NCBI GenBank assembly: GCA_013150955.1
Contig: JAADJD010000027.1
Location: 58,601-122,600 of the forward strand
DNA: 64,000 nucleotides
Direction of reading: 5' to 3'
Source of the DNA: Calditrichota bacterium
GTDB taxonomy: Bacteria > Calditrichota > Calditrichia > RBG-13-44-9 > J042
How positions within the stretch are numbered: position 1 is the stretch's first letter; the number at the start of each line of letters is the position of its first letter. The notes below the pieces were generated by a model. The model searched no databases. It was not told the DNA's origin and worked only from the letters and a program-made list of their open reading frames with translations. Of the stretch, positions 7,925-16,883 are shown one piece after another. The position numbers were made by a program, and so were the translations under genes.

Positions 7925-9448
7925 TTATTTATTTCGCTTTTTACTACGGGTGGTCGTTGACCGGCTTTCGGTGTTGGGAGCCGGTTGCCGATCGTATACC
8001 GGAAATTCAATGACCAGGGTGGAGGTTTGCTGTTCGTCTTCATCGATGCGCAGGGTGCCGCCGTAGTTGGAGAAGATCGTGTGCACGATGGCCGATTCCA
8101 GGCTCGACCCCGAGGTTGCCGATTGCGTAAGCAGCCGGAATGGTTCAAATGTTTTTGCCAGATTGTGTTTGCCTTCGGGAACAAATTCCAGACGAACCCG
8201 CGGTTTGGGTGAAAAGGCCTTCGACACATGGGCGCTGATGGTTAAACCGATGGGCTCGCTTGTCATATTCTGGAATCCCAGAAACAGATAATGGAACGCA
8301 TCCTCAAACTGATACTTATTCGCCTCGATGCGAACCTCCCGTACCGCCGGTTGAAAATCCATTTTAAAGCGCACGTTGGAGTATTGCTCCTGCCGCTTTT
8401 GGATGAAATTTTCAAGAAACTCCGTGATGGAAAAGATTTCCGGAATGGTATCGTCCCAGTTAACATTAAATTTCAGCAACTGGGTAACAATGTAGGAAAT
8501 GCGATCGATTTGCCGCTGAATAATCTCGAAACTCTTCTGGTATCGCCGATCGGTGAAGTCCTTTTTTAACAGCTGAATGCGTCCGGAAAGGATGTTAATG
8601 GGATTGCGAATCTCGTGAGCCAGTGCATTGGCCAGATTGGCGATGCTGGCCAGTTTTTCCTTGCGCAACAACTGGTTGAACAGTTCGTTCTGAAACGTGG
8701 TGTTCTCCAGAGTAATGATCAGTCCGGCCGTTTGACTCCCGTTTTCATGAAGAAAGTCCGCACTGAGGTTAACGTCCAGCTTCTGCTGATTGTCCACCCG
8801 CAGGGTCACCCGGTAGCCACCCACCGGTTTCCCGATCATTAACTGATGATACACGTGGTTCAGCACCTTGTACCCGTCAATGATGTAATTCTGCAGGTTC
8901 TGGTTGAACAGTTCATCAAAGGATGTTTTCAGGAATTCCTCGGCCGTGCTATTGCAGTACTGGATTAAAAAATCCAGGTTGACCACAAAAATGGCCTCGC
9001 TGCTACTGTTCAACAGATTTTCATAAAAGCGACGGGTTTTCTGGTTTTCTTCGATCAGTCGTTGATTTTCTTCCCGCAGGTTCAGGTGGGTGGTAGCCTG
9101 CAGCAGCGCCGCGTTGAGGGCCTCTACCGGAAACGGTTTCAACAGGTACGCGTCCACGCCATAGTTCAGCGCGCTGATGGTATTTTCCAGCGTGGCATTT
9201 CCCGTGATGACGATGGTGTACGCATGGGGAAAGCGATGTTTCAGGCGCTCGTACACCTGCAATCCGGTACCATCGGGCAGCACCATGTCCAGTATGGCGA
9301 TGTCGATCTTTTGCTGTTCAATCAGCGTGCGGGCATCGGACAGGGAATGACCGACGAACACATCGTAACCCAGTGACCGAAGGTGCTTTTCCAGGTCTAA
9401 GCAAATTTCTTTTTCATCATCAATGAGTAAAACTTTCCAGGGGGTCAT
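7925..9448 (-). CDS. hybrid receiver-PAS-histidine kinase with a degenerate ATPase domain
   Basis: A 507-residue signalling protein. An N-terminal receiver (1-120, Asp54 in AILDMVLPDG) is followed by a coiled linker, a PAS domain (about 140-250) and a dimerisation/H-box with His278 in ALAHEIRNPINIL. The C-terminal part follows the outline of an HATPase_c domain (EPFRLL, AIVHTIFSNYGGTLRI), but the N-box Asn is not in place, the DxGxG motif is absent, and the GTGLGL lid is replaced by SGSSLES. It may therefore not bind ATP and could act as a phosphatase, phosphotransfer intermediate or scaffold. It lies between gltX (13-base gap) and the NtrC-type regulator. Confidence 0.85.
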   Translation of the reverse strand: MTPWKVLLIDDEKEICLDLEKHLRSLGYDVFVGHSLSDARTLIEQQKIDIAILDMVLPDGTGLQVYERLKHRFPHAYTIVITGNATLENTISALNYGVDAYLLKPFPVEALNAALLQATTHLNLREENQRLIEENQKTRRFYENLLNSSSEAIFVVNLDFLIQYCNSTAEEFLKTSFDELFNQNLQNYIIDGYKVLNHVYHQLMIGKPVGGYRVTLRVDNQQKLDVNLSADFLHENGSQTAGLIITLENTTFQNELFNQLLRKEKLASIANLANALAHEIRNPINILSGRIQLLKKDFTDRRYQKSFEIIQRQIDRISYIVTQLLKFNVNWDDTIPEIFSITEFLENFIQKRQEQYSNVRFKMDFQPAVREVRIEANKYQFEDAFHYLFLGFQNMTSEPIGLTISAHVSKAFSPKPRVRLEFVPEGKHNLAKTFEPFRLLTQSATSGSSLESAIVHTIFSNYGGTLRIDEDEQQTSTLVIEFPVYDRQPAPNTESRSTTTRSKKRNK

Positions 9449-9461
9449 GGGAATTCCTGTT

Positions 9462-10925
9462 CTATGATTGCTGCAATTGTTCCTGAAGCCGTTCTTTTCT
9501 GGCCAGGAAATTTTTTAGTCGACGCAACACCACCTCTTTTCCCAGTACCACCATGAGTTCGAACAAACCCGGGGTGACGGTCTGTCCACTGATGGCCAGT
9601 CGAACGGGATGAATCAATTTGGCAGCCGAGATGCCTTTTTGCTCGGCGAATTCACGCAGCAGTTGTTCTACCGTGGCTTCGGTGAAGGGTTCCAGCTGTT
9701 CCAGTTGCTGAGTCCATTCGGCCAGATATTCCCAGATTTCCGGACGCTTCAGATGTTTGCGCAATCCTTTCTCGTCGTAGGTTTCCGGATCACGGTAAAA
9801 ATACATTGCGGAATCGACAAATTCGGTTAACAACTTCACCCGGCTTTTCAGCAGGTCTATGACCTGTAACAGGTAGGGTTTTTGCCGAATGGCTTCGCTT
9901 TCGCTCATCACTCCGCGTTCGACCAGCACCTCCATCACCAGCGCCCACAGGCGTTCGGTGGAGGTTTGGCTGATGTATTGTCCGTTCATCCAGATGAGTT
10001 TCTTTTCGTCGAAGACGGCGTTATTCCGGGAAATCCCCTCCAGAGAAAATCGCTGGAGGATTTCATCGCGGGAAAGGATTTCCCGGTCGTCTCCCGGTGA
10101 CCATCCCAGCAGCGCCAGATAATTGAACAACGCATCGGCCAGGATGCCTTTTTGACGGTATTCGTCCACCGAAGTCGCCCCGTGGCGTTTGCTCAGCCGT
10201 TTCCTGTCCGGCCCCAGGATCAGGGGAACGTGAGCAAATTGGGGAACGTCCCAGCCAAATGCCTGATAAAGTAAGATTTGTTTGGGGGTATTGGAAATAT
10301 GATCGTCCCCGCGAATGACGTGAGTAATCCCCATGTAGTGGTCATCCACCACCACCGCCAGCTGGTAAATCGGGCTGCCATCGGAGCGGAGGATGATAAA
10401 GTCATCGATTTCGCGATTTTGCACTTCAATGGGGCCGTGGACGCCATCCACCCATCGGGTGGTGCCTTCCGGCACTTTGAAACGGATGGCAAACGGAATG
10501 CCCGCGGCCATGCGATCCTTAACCTCCTGGGGGCTCAGGCGTCGGCAGGTGCCATCATAGCGGTAGGCCCGTTTCTCGGCCGCTGCCCGGGCACGCTTTT
10601 CGTCCAGTTCTTCTTTGGTGCAGAAGCAGGGGTACGCATGCCCACTGCGTACCAGCTGATGGGCGTGTTCCCGATGAATGGCCGCGCGCCGGCCCTGATA
10701 AATCACCTCTTCATCCCAGGTCAGTCCCAGCCAGACCAGGCCCTCAAAGATCTGGCGGGTCATCTCTTCACTGGAACGCTCTTTGTCGGTATCCTCGATC
10801 CGTAACAGGAATTTGCCCTGATGTTTTCGAGCAAACAGCCAGTTGAACAAAGCCGTTCGGGCACCTCCAACGTGTAAATACCCGGTGGGACTGGGAGCAA
10901 ATCGCGTGCGCACTTCGGTTGCCAT
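9462..10925 (-). CDS. gltX: glutamyl-tRNA synthetase
   Basis: A 487-residue class I aminoacyl-tRNA synthetase that charges tRNA-Glu (and possibly tRNA-Gln in organisms using the amidotransferase route). It starts RFAPSPTGYLHVGGARTAL, which carries the HIGH-type motif, and has the KMSKS-type motif RKRLSKRHG near residue 243. Length is typical. It is first in a minus-strand group with the hybrid kinase and NtrC-type regulator; the 13-base gap suggests read-through. A strong promoter lies 57 bases upstream. Confidence 0.97.
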   Translation of the reverse strand: MATEVRTRFAPSPTGYLHVGGARTALFNWLFARKHQGKFLLRIEDTDKERSSEEMTRQIFEGLVWLGLTWDEEVIYQGRRAAIHREHAHQLVRSGHAYPCFCTKEELDEKRARAAAEKRAYRYDGTCRRLSPQEVKDRMAAGIPFAIRFKVPEGTTRWVDGVHGPIEVQNREIDDFIILRSDGSPIYQLAVVVDDHYMGITHVIRGDDHISNTPKQILLYQAFGWDVPQFAHVPLILGPDRKRLSKRHGATSVDEYRQKGILADALFNYLALLGWSPGDDREILSRDEILQRFSLEGISRNNAVFDEKKLIWMNGQYISQTSTERLWALVMEVLVERGVMSESEAIRQKPYLLQVIDLLKSRVKLLTEFVDSAMYFYRDPETYDEKGLRKHLKRPEIWEYLAEWTQQLEQLEPFTEATVEQLLREFAEQKGISAAKLIHPVRLAISGQTVTPGLFELMVVLGKEVVLRRLKNFLARKERLQEQLQQS

Positions 10926-10981
10926 ACGATAATCATCCTTTGTCGTTTCGAATGCTTCTCCACACTGTCTATTTTTTGGAC

Positions 10982-11010
10982 AATATAGGATATATCGACA
11001 CCGGCGTCAA
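10982..11010 (-). promoter_or_regulatory. promoter for gltX
   Basis: Minus strand TTGACG (11010-11005), 17 bp, TATATT (10987-10982). It lies in the divergent region between gltX and the epimerase gene. Confidence 0.7.
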
Positions 11011-11154
11011 ATTCTTTTGCATTCCATGAAAAAAAGTGTCAGAATTTTCACCACTTTTGTCCACTTCGGCGACAGCGAGTGGCAGGGTGTTTAAAAATGC
11101 AACATACGGCATGCATGCAAAGAAAATTCCGGATTTGTCATTTTTAAGAAAGGG

Positions 11155-11183
11155 TTTCAAAAAAGCTTCCTTTCGTGTAAACT
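11155..11183 (+). promoter_or_regulatory. promoter for the epimerase gene
   Basis: TTTCAA (11155-11160), 17 bp, TAAACT (11178-11183). Transcription would begin near 11190, downstream of the in-frame ATG at 11184. This argues that translation starts at 11223 instead. Confidence 0.5.
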
Positions 11184-11222
11184 ATGGAAACGGATGAACC
11201 GAAAAGCGAGGCTCGCACGCAT

Positions 11223-12209
11223 ATGAAGGTGTTTGTTACCGGAGCAACGGGATTTGTGGGCAGCTGGGTGGTGGCGGAGTTTATTCGACAGTATCCAGAG
11301 GCGCAGCTGGTTTGTCTGGTGCGGCCCACCAGTAACCTGCGCTGGTTGCAGCATCAGCCGGTCATTTTATTTACCGGAAGCCTGACCGATCCCGAAAGCC
11401 TGTTACCGGCCCTGGAGGGTGTGGATTACGTCTTGCACATCGCCGGGGTCACCAAGGCACTGCATATTGCCGATTATTATCGGGGCAATGTTGCAGCCAC
11501 GCAGAATTTACTGGAGGCGGTGTATCGGGCAGCGCCAGATGTACAGAAAGTGGTTCACATCAGCAGTCAGGCAGCGGTGGGGCCATCGCCTTCCCCCGAA
11601 CCCATCGACGAATCCCATCCCTGTCACCCGATTACGGATTACGGAAAGAGCAAACTGGAAAGCGAAAAAATCGCCCGGCAGTGGATGGATCGACTTCCCA
11701 TTACCATCCTGCGCCCTCCAGCCGTTTACGGCCCCCGGGATACGGATGTTTTTCAGGTGTTTAAGAACCTGAAGTGGGGAATTGAGCTGAAGATTGGGGG
11801 GCGGGAACAATGGGTGAGCATCATTCACGTATTCGATCTGGCCCGGGGGATCGTGCTGGCGGCCACCCATCCGGCTTCCGCCGGAGAAACCTACTTTGTT
11901 TGCAATGATGATGTGTATCCCTGGTCGCATATTACCCGGCTGCTGCAGCAGATTATAGGGAAAAAAGCCGTCACCCTCTCCATTCCCTATCCCATTGCTT
12001 ACGGGGCAGCGGCCATCATCGAGGCGGTGGCGTATTTACGGAGAAAGCCCACCATTTTGAACCGCCAGAAGATGCGCGAAGTCCGCCAGCCATACTGGGG
12101 CATTTCCAACCGTAAGATCAAGCAACAGCTGGGCTTCCGGCAATCCATTTCCCTGGAAGAGGGGCTGCGCCAGACGTTTCAATGGTACCTGGAACAGGGA
12201 TGGCTGTAA
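11223..12209 (+). CDS. NAD-dependent epimerase/dehydratase (extended SDR)
   Basis: A 328-residue extended short-chain dehydrogenase. The nucleotide-binding motif is VFVTGATGFVGSWV at the N-terminus, and the catalytic YxxxK is DYGKSK near residue 145. The family acts on nucleotide sugars or on dihydroflavonol- or sterol-like substrates; the substrate cannot be read from sequence. I chose ATG 11223 because the Rossmann motif starts there and the frame upstream (from 11184) would sit at or before the likely transcription start. It is a single gene, and a dispersed repeat follows it. Confidence 0.85.
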   Translation: MKVFVTGATGFVGSWVVAEFIRQYPEAQLVCLVRPTSNLRWLQHQPVILFTGSLTDPESLLPALEGVDYVLHIAGVTKALHIADYYRGNVAATQNLLEAVYRAAPDVQKVVHISSQAAVGPSPSPEPIDESHPCHPITDYGKSKLESEKIARQWMDRLPITILRPPAVYGPRDTDVFQVFKNLKWGIELKIGGREQWVSIIHVFDLARGIVLAATHPASAGETYFVCNDDVYPWSHITRLLQQIIGKKAVTLSIPYPIAYGAAAIIEAVAYLRRKPTILNRQKMREVRQPYWGISNRKIKQQLGFRQSISLEEGLRQTFQWYLEQGWL

Positions 12210-12343
12210 AGGCGGCGCCGCATGGCGTTGGCCGGGTAGCCGGTTGTTTTTACAGGAGATTCATTTTGCTGGATTGGTACGGTGGTGGGATGACTCTTCA
12301 GACAGGACGCGAATTTGAGGTTTTTCCAGCCGGAGATGTTTGA

Positions 12344-12511
12344 CCCGGATTAATCATTAAACCACGAATTACACGGATGAACACAAATAAAATTAATATG
12401 AAATAAATTTAATTGTATCTGGATGAAAACTTGTTTTCGTGATTTATTCGCGATTTTGTGGATGGATTTTGGTTGCATTCGTGTGATTCGCGGTTTAACA
12501 CATTATTCAGG
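12344..12511. repeat. dispersed ~165-bp element, copy 2
   Basis: Starts CCCGGATTAATCATTAAACC and ends GTTTAACACATTATTCAGG, with internal inverted arms CCACGAATTACACGGATGAA and TTGCATTCGTGTGATTCG. The termini are more decayed than in other copies. It fills most of the 12210-12653 gap. Confidence 0.65.
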
Positions 12512-12590
12512 ATAAGGTCGGAGGCCTGGAGTACAGCCGGTTCAGCGGACGGTTTTTGTTCAACACCCGGTTTTGAAAATCAGAAAAATC

Positions 12591-12618
12591 TTCGGAAACC
12601 TCAAGATTCCGTTATAAA
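12591..12618 (+). promoter_or_regulatory. possible promoter for the PEGA protein gene
   Basis: TTCGGA, 16 bp, TATAAA (12613-12618). The -10 is good; the -35 is weak. Confidence 0.35.
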
Positions 12619-12653
12619 TTTGGCATTGCGGATGAGAAAATGTGAGGAGACAT

Positions 12654-13940
12654 ATGCCATTAACCCCTGAAGAGGAAAAGCGTTTACGGGAACAGATCCG
12701 TAAGGAGCTGGAGGAGCGTGAGCGTCGCGCGCGGGAAAGCAAGCAGAAGGAAGAGGAGGAACGGCAGCGCCGGCTGGAGGAGCGCCTGCGGCTGAAAATT
12801 CGGGAGGAGGAAGAAGAGCGCTTTTATACCGAAAAGGGTTATGTGAAATACATCAATCACCGCGGCGGGGTGGAGTGGATCACCCCGGAGGAAGCAAAAG
12901 CCCGGGAAGAACGCCGGCGAAAGAAGAAGCCTTCCCGTCACCGGAGCTCCCATCGGCGCCGCAAATGGATGCGCCTGCTGGTCAATGCCGGGTTGGTTCT
13001 GGTGGCCTTGATGGTTTTTGCGTTTCTGTACAAGTACAATTTTACCCGCGGGCCGGTGTTTGGAAAGGTGCTGGTGGTGACCGACATTCCCGGAGCCCAG
13101 ATTTATCTGGATGGGATGGAGATGAAAGGGTTTACCCCGGATACCCTTCTGCGGGTCAAGACCGGGGTGCATTATATATCGGTGTACAAGGAAGGATATT
13201 CCGCCTGGCCGCCCATGCAGCGGGTTGCGGTGGGGAAAAGCAAGCTTACTGAGGTGCGCTTCAAACTGCGGGGACTGGCTCCGATGGGCGAGGTGATTAT
13301 TGAAACCGATCGATCCCCCTTCCAGTTGTTCATCGATGGGGTGCCGCACCCGATGGAAGGGCCGGTGTTGAAAGTGCCGGTCGGCTACCATGTTTTTACG
13401 GTGGTGAAGAAAGGATTTCTCGCGCGTCCGCTATATCATCGCGTGCTGGTGGAAGAAGGAAAAACCCAGACTCTCAACTTCACCTTTCAGCCGGTGGCCG
13501 AGTATGGTTACCTGCGGGTTTCCAGTAATGAATCCCAGGCCTGGGTTTACATTGATAATCAGTTTTCGGGTTTCAAGGCCAATCACCAGTGGATCCCTGT
13601 GGAACCGGGCATCTATGATGTGCGCGTTCGGAAAAACGGATTTCAGGTCAGCCCGGATTACGAAACAGTGAACATTCTCCCCGGTGAGCTGCAGTCCCTG
13701 GTCTTCGATCTGCAACCGGTGGAAGATTTTCGAGAAATCAATATCCGAACGCAGGAGCCGGGTGCCGCCGTTATCCTGAATGGCGAATGGCTACCCTTTG
13801 TCACGCCCCTGATGCAGTTTCGCATCTCCGCAGGGGATCACTTTCTGAATTTTATGCGCAACGGAAAACTGTACAGCGCTACCGACGTGCACATCGATTC
13901 GCGAAAGATTACCGCGGGTGAGCTGTATTTTCGATTCTGA
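12654..13940 (+). CDS. membrane-anchored PEGA-repeat protein
   Basis: A 428-residue protein in three parts. A very charged Glu/Arg-rich coiled coil covers about residues 5-55, with a short basic stretch up to 104. A single membrane helix follows at about 105-126. The exported region carries four PEGA-type beta repeats, recognisable by PGAQIYLDG, FQLFIDGVP, AWVYIDNQF and AAVILNGEW, each ending in a GxHxxxVxKxG-like turn. PEGA domains are found in surface and wall-associated proteins, but no biochemical role can be assigned. A GTG at 12642 is in frame, but AGGAGA at 12645-12650 serves the ATG at 12654. Confidence 0.8.
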   Translation: MPLTPEEEKRLREQIRKELEERERRARESKQKEEEERQRRLEERLRLKIREEEEERFYTEKGYVKYINHRGGVEWITPEEAKAREERRRKKKPSRHRSSHRRRKWMRLLVNAGLVLVALMVFAFLYKYNFTRGPVFGKVLVVTDIPGAQIYLDGMEMKGFTPDTLLRVKTGVHYISVYKEGYSAWPPMQRVAVGKSKLTEVRFKLRGLAPMGEVIIETDRSPFQLFIDGVPHPMEGPVLKVPVGYHVFTVVKKGFLARPLYHRVLVEEGKTQTLNFTFQPVAEYGYLRVSSNESQAWVYIDNQFSGFKANHQWIPVEPGIYDVRVRKNGFQVSPDYETVNILPGELQSLVFDLQPVEDFREINIRTQEPGAAVILNGEWLPFVTPLMQFRISAGDHFLNFMRNGKLYSATDVHIDSRKITAGELYFRF

Positions 13941-14069
13941 ACGGTGCCGGAGAACCACGCCCGCAACGAATTTTTGAGAAAATTCCCTCGTCTCTGCAAG
14001 TCTGGACAGGGGATAGAATGAGCGTGTTTTCGATAGATTTCGGAGCGGGATTCAGATGGTTCGTTTTAA

Positions 14070-14231
14070 CCCGGATAATGCATGAAACCACGAATCACAC
14101 GAATGAATCCAAAAATATCAATAAAATCACGAATAATCCCCGGAACTATTTTTATTCAGATATAACTGATGTATTTTATTGTTATTATTCGTTTTAATTC
14201 GTGTAATTCGTAGACTATTGCATAATCTGGG
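14070..14231. repeat. dispersed ~165-bp element, copy 3
   Basis: Starts CCCGGATAATGCATGAAACC and ends GACTATTGCATAATCTGGG. The inner sequence AAAAATATCAATAAAATCAC matches the outer copy at 17.6 kb. It takes up much of the 13941-14326 gap; nothing else is recognisable there. Confidence 0.7.
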
Positions 14232-14326
14232 TTCATCAGGTAAAAGGATTGTTTTCCGGGAAGTGAGTCGTTTTCGTACGTCTGCTTTTCTCTGCTGAGT
14301 TTCCGCAATGAGAAAGGATCGGAGAG

Positions 14327-15184
14327 ATGGATGACAAACCATTGGCTGTGTTTTACCAGGGGGTAGAGGCCTCTCTGAAAGCGGCTCTGGAGGATTTCCG
14401 CCGAACTCATGTACCCCGCTCCCGGCGCATTGGCGATACAAATTGGGAGTACCTGCTCACTGGATCGGGAGATGAGACGGTGCTGTTTTTACACGGAATG
14501 GCAGGTGCCTGGGACATCTGGTGGCAACAAATTCTGGCGCTTCGGGAGCATTTCCGAATCCTTTCGCTGACCTATCCACCGGTTTATCCTCTGGCCGCAC
14601 TGGAGCAGGGCATTCTGGCACTGCTGGATCAGGAAGGCATTGAAAAAGTGCATCTGGTTGGCACCTCGCTGGGAGGCTACCTGGCCCAGTATCTCTTTAG
14701 CCGACAGCCGTACCGGGTGCTCCGCGTGGTGCTGTCCAATACTTTTCCTCCCAATTCATTGATTGCCCGGAAACATCGGTTTACCGGCAAATGGTTGCCG
14801 CTTGTCCCCGAAAAAATCTTGCTGCACCAATTCCGAAAACATGTGCAGCGGGTGATTTATCCCACTTCGGGGTATGACGAATTAACACGAGCCATGCTGA
14901 TGGAGATGTTCCAGGAGCGCATTCACAAAGCCCACATTCTGGCCCGGTTTCGGTGTGTGATGGAATCCTTCCCACTCCGTGTGCCAGAGGTGCCGCTGTT
15001 GATCATCGAGTCGGCCAACGATCCCTTGGTGGAACTCGAGCTGCGCGCATTGTTGCGCAAGGCTTATCCCGATGCCCGCGTGTTTACCTTTCCAGATGCC
15101 GGACATTTCCCTTATTTGAATCGCGCACAGGAATATTCCCGGCAACTGTTAACCTTCCTAAAGGAACCGGTTCAACTGAAGTGA
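14327..15184 (+). CDS. alpha/beta hydrolase
   Basis: A 285-residue alpha/beta-fold hydrolase. The oxyanion segment is VLFLHGMAGAWDIWW near residue 50, the nucleophile elbow GTSLGG near 117, the acid probably in ESANDPLVE near 227, and the catalytic His in DAGHFPYLN near 262. The triad is therefore complete. The substrate is unknown. The gene stands alone between two copies of the dispersed repeat. An AAGGA about 10 bases before the ATG serves as ribosome binding site. Confidence 0.85.
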   Translation: MDDKPLAVFYQGVEASLKAALEDFRRTHVPRSRRIGDTNWEYLLTGSGDETVLFLHGMAGAWDIWWQQILALREHFRILSLTYPPVYPLAALEQGILALLDQEGIEKVHLVGTSLGGYLAQYLFSRQPYRVLRVVLSNTFPPNSLIARKHRFTGKWLPLVPEKILLHQFRKHVQRVIYPTSGYDELTRAMLMEMFQERIHKAHILARFRCVMESFPLRVPEVPLLIIESANDPLVELELRALLRKAYPDARVFTFPDAGHFPYLNRAQEYSRQLLTFLKEPVQLK

Positions 15185-15214
15185 TGGGAAAGGGTTGCCG
15201 GTTAAGCAATTAAA

Positions 15215-15378
15215 CCCAAATTATGCAATAGCCTACGAATGACCCGAATGAACACCAACAGAAATAATAAAATGTACTGGATTCTATCCGGATGAAAATG
15301 TTTCCTGAATATATTCGCTATTTTGTTGATTTTTTTCGAATTCATTCGCGTGATTCGCGGTTTAATGCTTTATTTGGG
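15215..15378. repeat. dispersed ~165-bp element, copy 4
   Basis: Starts CCCAAATTATGCAATAGCC and ends GTTTAATGCTTTATTTGGG, with inner arms TACGAATGACCCGAATGAAC and ATTCATTCGCGTGATTCG. It has the same orientation as copy 1. Confidence 0.7.
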
Positions 15379-15438
15379 ATATCATCTTCACCTGTATCGG
15401 TTTTCAACAGGGACGTCCGGGATTTTTCTCTCCCCCCA

Positions 15439-15467
15439 TTGACAAATTCCCGGTGGAATGTTACTTT
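15439..15467 (+). promoter_or_regulatory. promoter for the VTT-domain membrane protein
   Basis: Consensus TTGACA (15439-15444), exactly 17 bp, then TACTTT (15462-15467). The -10 also reads TACTTTG, the TAnnTTTG form known for Bacteroidetes promoters. Predicted transcription starts at or next to the ATG at 15473. Confidence 0.6.
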
Positions 15468-15472
15468 GTAAT

Positions 15473-16141
15473 ATGAACCGGTTGCGCTGGAAATGGATCT
15501 TCATCACCCTTTCCCTGGCGGCGGTCGTGGGTGCGGTAACCTTTCGCTTTTTCCCCGAGTATGTGGGACTGGTCTGGTTGTTTTTTTACATCATCCCCAG
15601 TAATTCATTCATTCCATTTCCCCATGAACCCGCTATTATCTACTACGGTAAATTGTATGGCCCCATGTTAACCACACTTACGGCGCTGGTGCCCACCATC
15701 ATCGCCTGTTACATCGATTACGAGGTGCTCACTCCGGCATTTGATCGTACCCGGTTGGGAAAAATTCGCCACACCCGTGTGTACCGCAAAACGCTGTATT
15801 ATTTTTCCAAGGCGCCTTTTTTCACCAATGCGTTTGCAGCGCTGTCACCGGTGCCGTTCTATCCGGTGCGGATCCTGTCCATCAGCAGTGGATACCCCGC
15901 GTATAAATACACGCTGGCGGTGCTGCTGGGTCGATTACCCCGGTATTTTATTCTGGCTTACGGCGGTGCGGCGTTGAATGTCCCCAACGGGGTGATCTTG
16001 CTTTTCTTTATTGGCATTTTAATTTCCATTGCCATTCAACGATGGCGCAAGCCGGCAACGGCATCGCCCGAAATGGCTTTTGTTCTGGAGCCTGCAGAGG
16101 ACGCCAAACCGGTTCGGAATTTCTGGGCAACCAAACAGTAG
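15473..16141 (+). CDS. VTT/DedA-like multi-pass membrane protein
   Basis: A 222-residue protein with about five hydrophobic segments, similar in layout to VTT (SNARE-associated/DedA-type) proteins. It has the re-entrant PSNSFIPFPHEP segment and a second half-loop around SPVPFYPVRILSISSGYP. Family members are linked to lipid scrambling or ion homeostasis in membranes. ATG 15473 is chosen because the promoter upstream places the transcript start there, implying a leaderless message; an in-frame ATG at 15458 lies inside the promoter. It precedes a CDP-alcohol phosphotransferase by 61 bases and could share its lipid theme. Confidence 0.7.
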   Translation: MNRLRWKWIFITLSLAAVVGAVTFRFFPEYVGLVWLFFYIIPSNSFIPFPHEPAIIYYGKLYGPMLTTLTALVPTIIACYIDYEVLTPAFDRTRLGKIRHTRVYRKTLYYFSKAPFFTNAFAALSPVPFYPVRILSISSGYPAYKYTLAVLLGRLPRYFILAYGGAALNVPNGVILLFFIGILISIAIQRWRKPATASPEMAFVLEPAEDAKPVRNFWATKQ

Positions 16142-16202
16142 CCGTACAGGCTTTCCCGAATGCCGACAATCCGTCTCATCTCCAAATAAAGGAGGCCCCA
16201 CC

Positions 16203-16883
16203 GTGACCCAATCACAGGTACAACACATGGCCGCCAATATCATCACCCTGGCCCGAATTGTGCTGGCATTCGTGGTCATCGTATTGCTTCAAATGGGCTT
16301 TTATTACCGGGTGGCCGGCGTATTGCTCACCATTCTGGTCATTTATCTGGATTCGCTGGATGGATACGTGGCCCGCCGTTTGGGTGTGGCCAGCGATTTT
16401 GGAGCCCTGTTCGACATTACCGGCGATCGCATCGTGGAGCACGTGTTCTGGATTTTCTTCAGTTCGGTGGGATTGGTCAGCGTCTGGGTGCCCATTATCT
16501 TCATCAGCCGGAGTTTTCTGGTGGATACCCTCCGCAGCGTGGCCTACGCCAAGGAAGGTCGCACCCCGTTCGGTGAAAAGACCCTGATGCGCAGCGCCTT
16601 CACCCGCTTTTTAACCGCATCGCCATTCAGTCGCACGATTTACGCGGTGGGGAAGGTGGTTGCCTTTGTGTTGCTGGGTACCCTGCTGGTATTTCAGGAA
16701 GGATTTGCCATGCTTCAGCACTGGGTACCGCCTCAACGGCTGGGGGATTTGTATCTGATTACCGAATTGGTCGTCTGGGTAGTGGTGGCCATGAATTTGA
16801 TTCGTGGCATTCCGGTGCTGATCGATGGGCGGTTTTATCTGTTTGAACGCCAGTTCCCCAGGGAATTGAAGGACGAAGGATAA
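16203..16883 (+). CDS. CDP-alcohol phosphatidyltransferase family protein
   Basis: A 226-residue membrane enzyme with the family signature D-G-x2-A-R-x8-G-x3-D-x3-D, seen as DGYVARRLGVASDFGALFD plus ITGD near residues 57-80. It transfers an alcohol head group onto a CDP-linked lipid or related molecule. The frame is open further upstream, but GTG 16203 is preceded by AAAGGAGG at ideal distance and directly starts the conserved part. The TAA is followed at once by the ATG of a HAD phosphatase, so the two are translationally linked. A pathway making a lipid phosphate that is then dephosphorylated (as in PgsA/Pgp) is an inference. Confidence 0.85.
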   Translation: MTQSQVQHMAANIITLARIVLAFVVIVLLQMGFYYRVAGVLLTILVIYLDSLDGYVARRLGVASDFGALFDITGDRIVEHVFWIFFSSVGLVSVWVPIIFISRSFLVDTLRSVAYAKEGRTPFGEKTLMRSAFTRFLTASPFSRTIYAVGKVVAFVLLGTLLVFQEGFAMLQHWVPPQRLGDLYLITELVVWVVVAMNLIRGIPVLIDGRFYLFERQFPRELKDEG

